Positions 63,801-64,000 of a DNA stretch of 64,000 bases are shown piece by piece; position 1 is the stretch's first letter, and each line of letters starts with the position of its first letter. The position numbers were made by a program, and so were the translations under genes. Origin of the DNA: CAYNJG01 sp964397295. GTDB lineage: Bacteria; Planctomycetota; Planctomycetia; Pirellulales; Pirellulaceae. A model generated the notes under the pieces. The model was not told the origin of the DNA. It did no database searches and worked only from the letters and a program-made list of their open reading frames with translations. The DNA lies in contig CAYNJG010000007.1 in the NCBI GenBank assembly GCA_964397295.1, forward strand, positions 6,328 through 70,327. The letters are read 5' to 3'.

Positions 63801-64000
63801 ATGGTTAAGAAAAAAATCTCCTTCTTCGGAATCGCCATTCTGTCCCTTCTGGCGTCGGCCGTGTCGGTTGGAGCTCAAGAGAATCCGACGAACATTCTCT
63901 TCATCTTTGCCGACGACTGGGGCTGGGGTGACTTGAGTTGCCATGGTCATCCGTACGTCAAAACGCCGAACATTGATCGGTTAGCAAAGGAGGGTACTGA
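63801..64000 (+). CDS. Exported sulfatase family protein (partial, runs off right edge)
   Basis: About 66 residues are visible from the ATG at 63801. A signal peptide (ISFFGIAILSLLASAVSVGA) is followed by NPTNILFIFADDWGWGDLS, the N-terminal metal-binding motif of sulfatases, then KTPNIDRLAKEG. The catalytic CxPxR site lies beyond the window. It is 114 bases after the preceding sulfatase on the same strand, probably the same unit. Confidence 0.9.
   Translation, partial: MVKKKISFFGIAILSLLASAVSVGAQENPTNILFIFADDWGWGDLSCHGHPYVKTPNIDRLAKEGT

Noticed and set aside
1..64000. tRNA, rRNA, riboswitch and CRISPR elements
   Set aside because: No T-loop-like motif in an intergenic cloverleaf context, no conserved rRNA stretch, no recognised riboswitch core and no spaced repeat array were found by eye; a covariance-model scan would be decisive.

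Overview
The window reads as chromosomal DNA of a planctomycete, most likely a Pirellulales/Rhodopirellula-like lineage. This is inferred from gene content rather than a marker gene: two large propeller/HEAT/cytochrome c proteins of the kind typical of the PVC group, two DUF1559 pilin-like proteins, tandem sulfatases, an FG-GAP/UnbV lipoprotein, PQQ-type propellers, and a type II secretion (T2SS) operon built around an unusual repeat protein. No rRNA, tRNA, CRISPR array, insertion sequence or phage gene was seen.

Region 1 (1-15629, minus strand) is a T2SS-like operon. Its first gene encodes a ~2017-residue exported protein made of more than twenty tandem secretin N-type modules with no pore domain. 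Then come gspE, gspF, gspG, gspH-, gspI-, gspJ- and gspK-like genes and a gspL/pilM-like gene that runs off the left edge. A true pore-bearing secretin is encoded separately at 32017-35685, overlapping a lipoprotein gene by four bases.

Region 2 (16192-25512, plus strand) is a divergent cluster: a 70-residue secreted cysteine-rich peptide with a near-perfect ribosome binding site, an unknown single-pass protein, a DUF1573 protein, a GT39/PMT-like membrane glycosyltransferase, two GT2 enzymes (one DPM1-like), a PIG-V-like and a GT22/ALG9-PIG-B-like membrane mannosyltransferase, and a DUF1559 pilin-like protein embedded among them. It looks like a lipid-linked mannose and surface glycosylation locus with possible protein substrates inside it, and is the best candidate here for an undescribed system. 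A mannose-6-phosphate isomerase at 53228-54319 could supply the sugar.

Region 3 (25755-28949) holds a soluble PAS histidine kinase with no partner regulator, then an ECF sigma factor (TTG start) translationally coupled to a membrane protein that is probably its regulator. Region 4 (28975-39222) has PQQ/EF-hand, BON, lipoprotein, secretin and propeller/HEAT/cytochrome genes; the BON and lipoprotein genes overlap tail to tail by 389 bases.

Region 5 (39318-47054) is housekeeping: menF-menG (menaquinone), comB, glycyl-tRNA synthetase, proB and purF. Region 6 (47102-57801) holds exported VOC and dienelactone hydrolase-like proteins, a PQQ propeller, the second propeller/HEAT/cytochrome protein, the isomerase, an Nramp-like transporter lacking the usual metal motifs, and an HD-GYP protein with a periplasmic five-residue repeat. 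Region 7 (57949-64000) has the second DUF1559 protein, an UnbV-type lipoprotein and two sulfatases, the last cut by the right edge.
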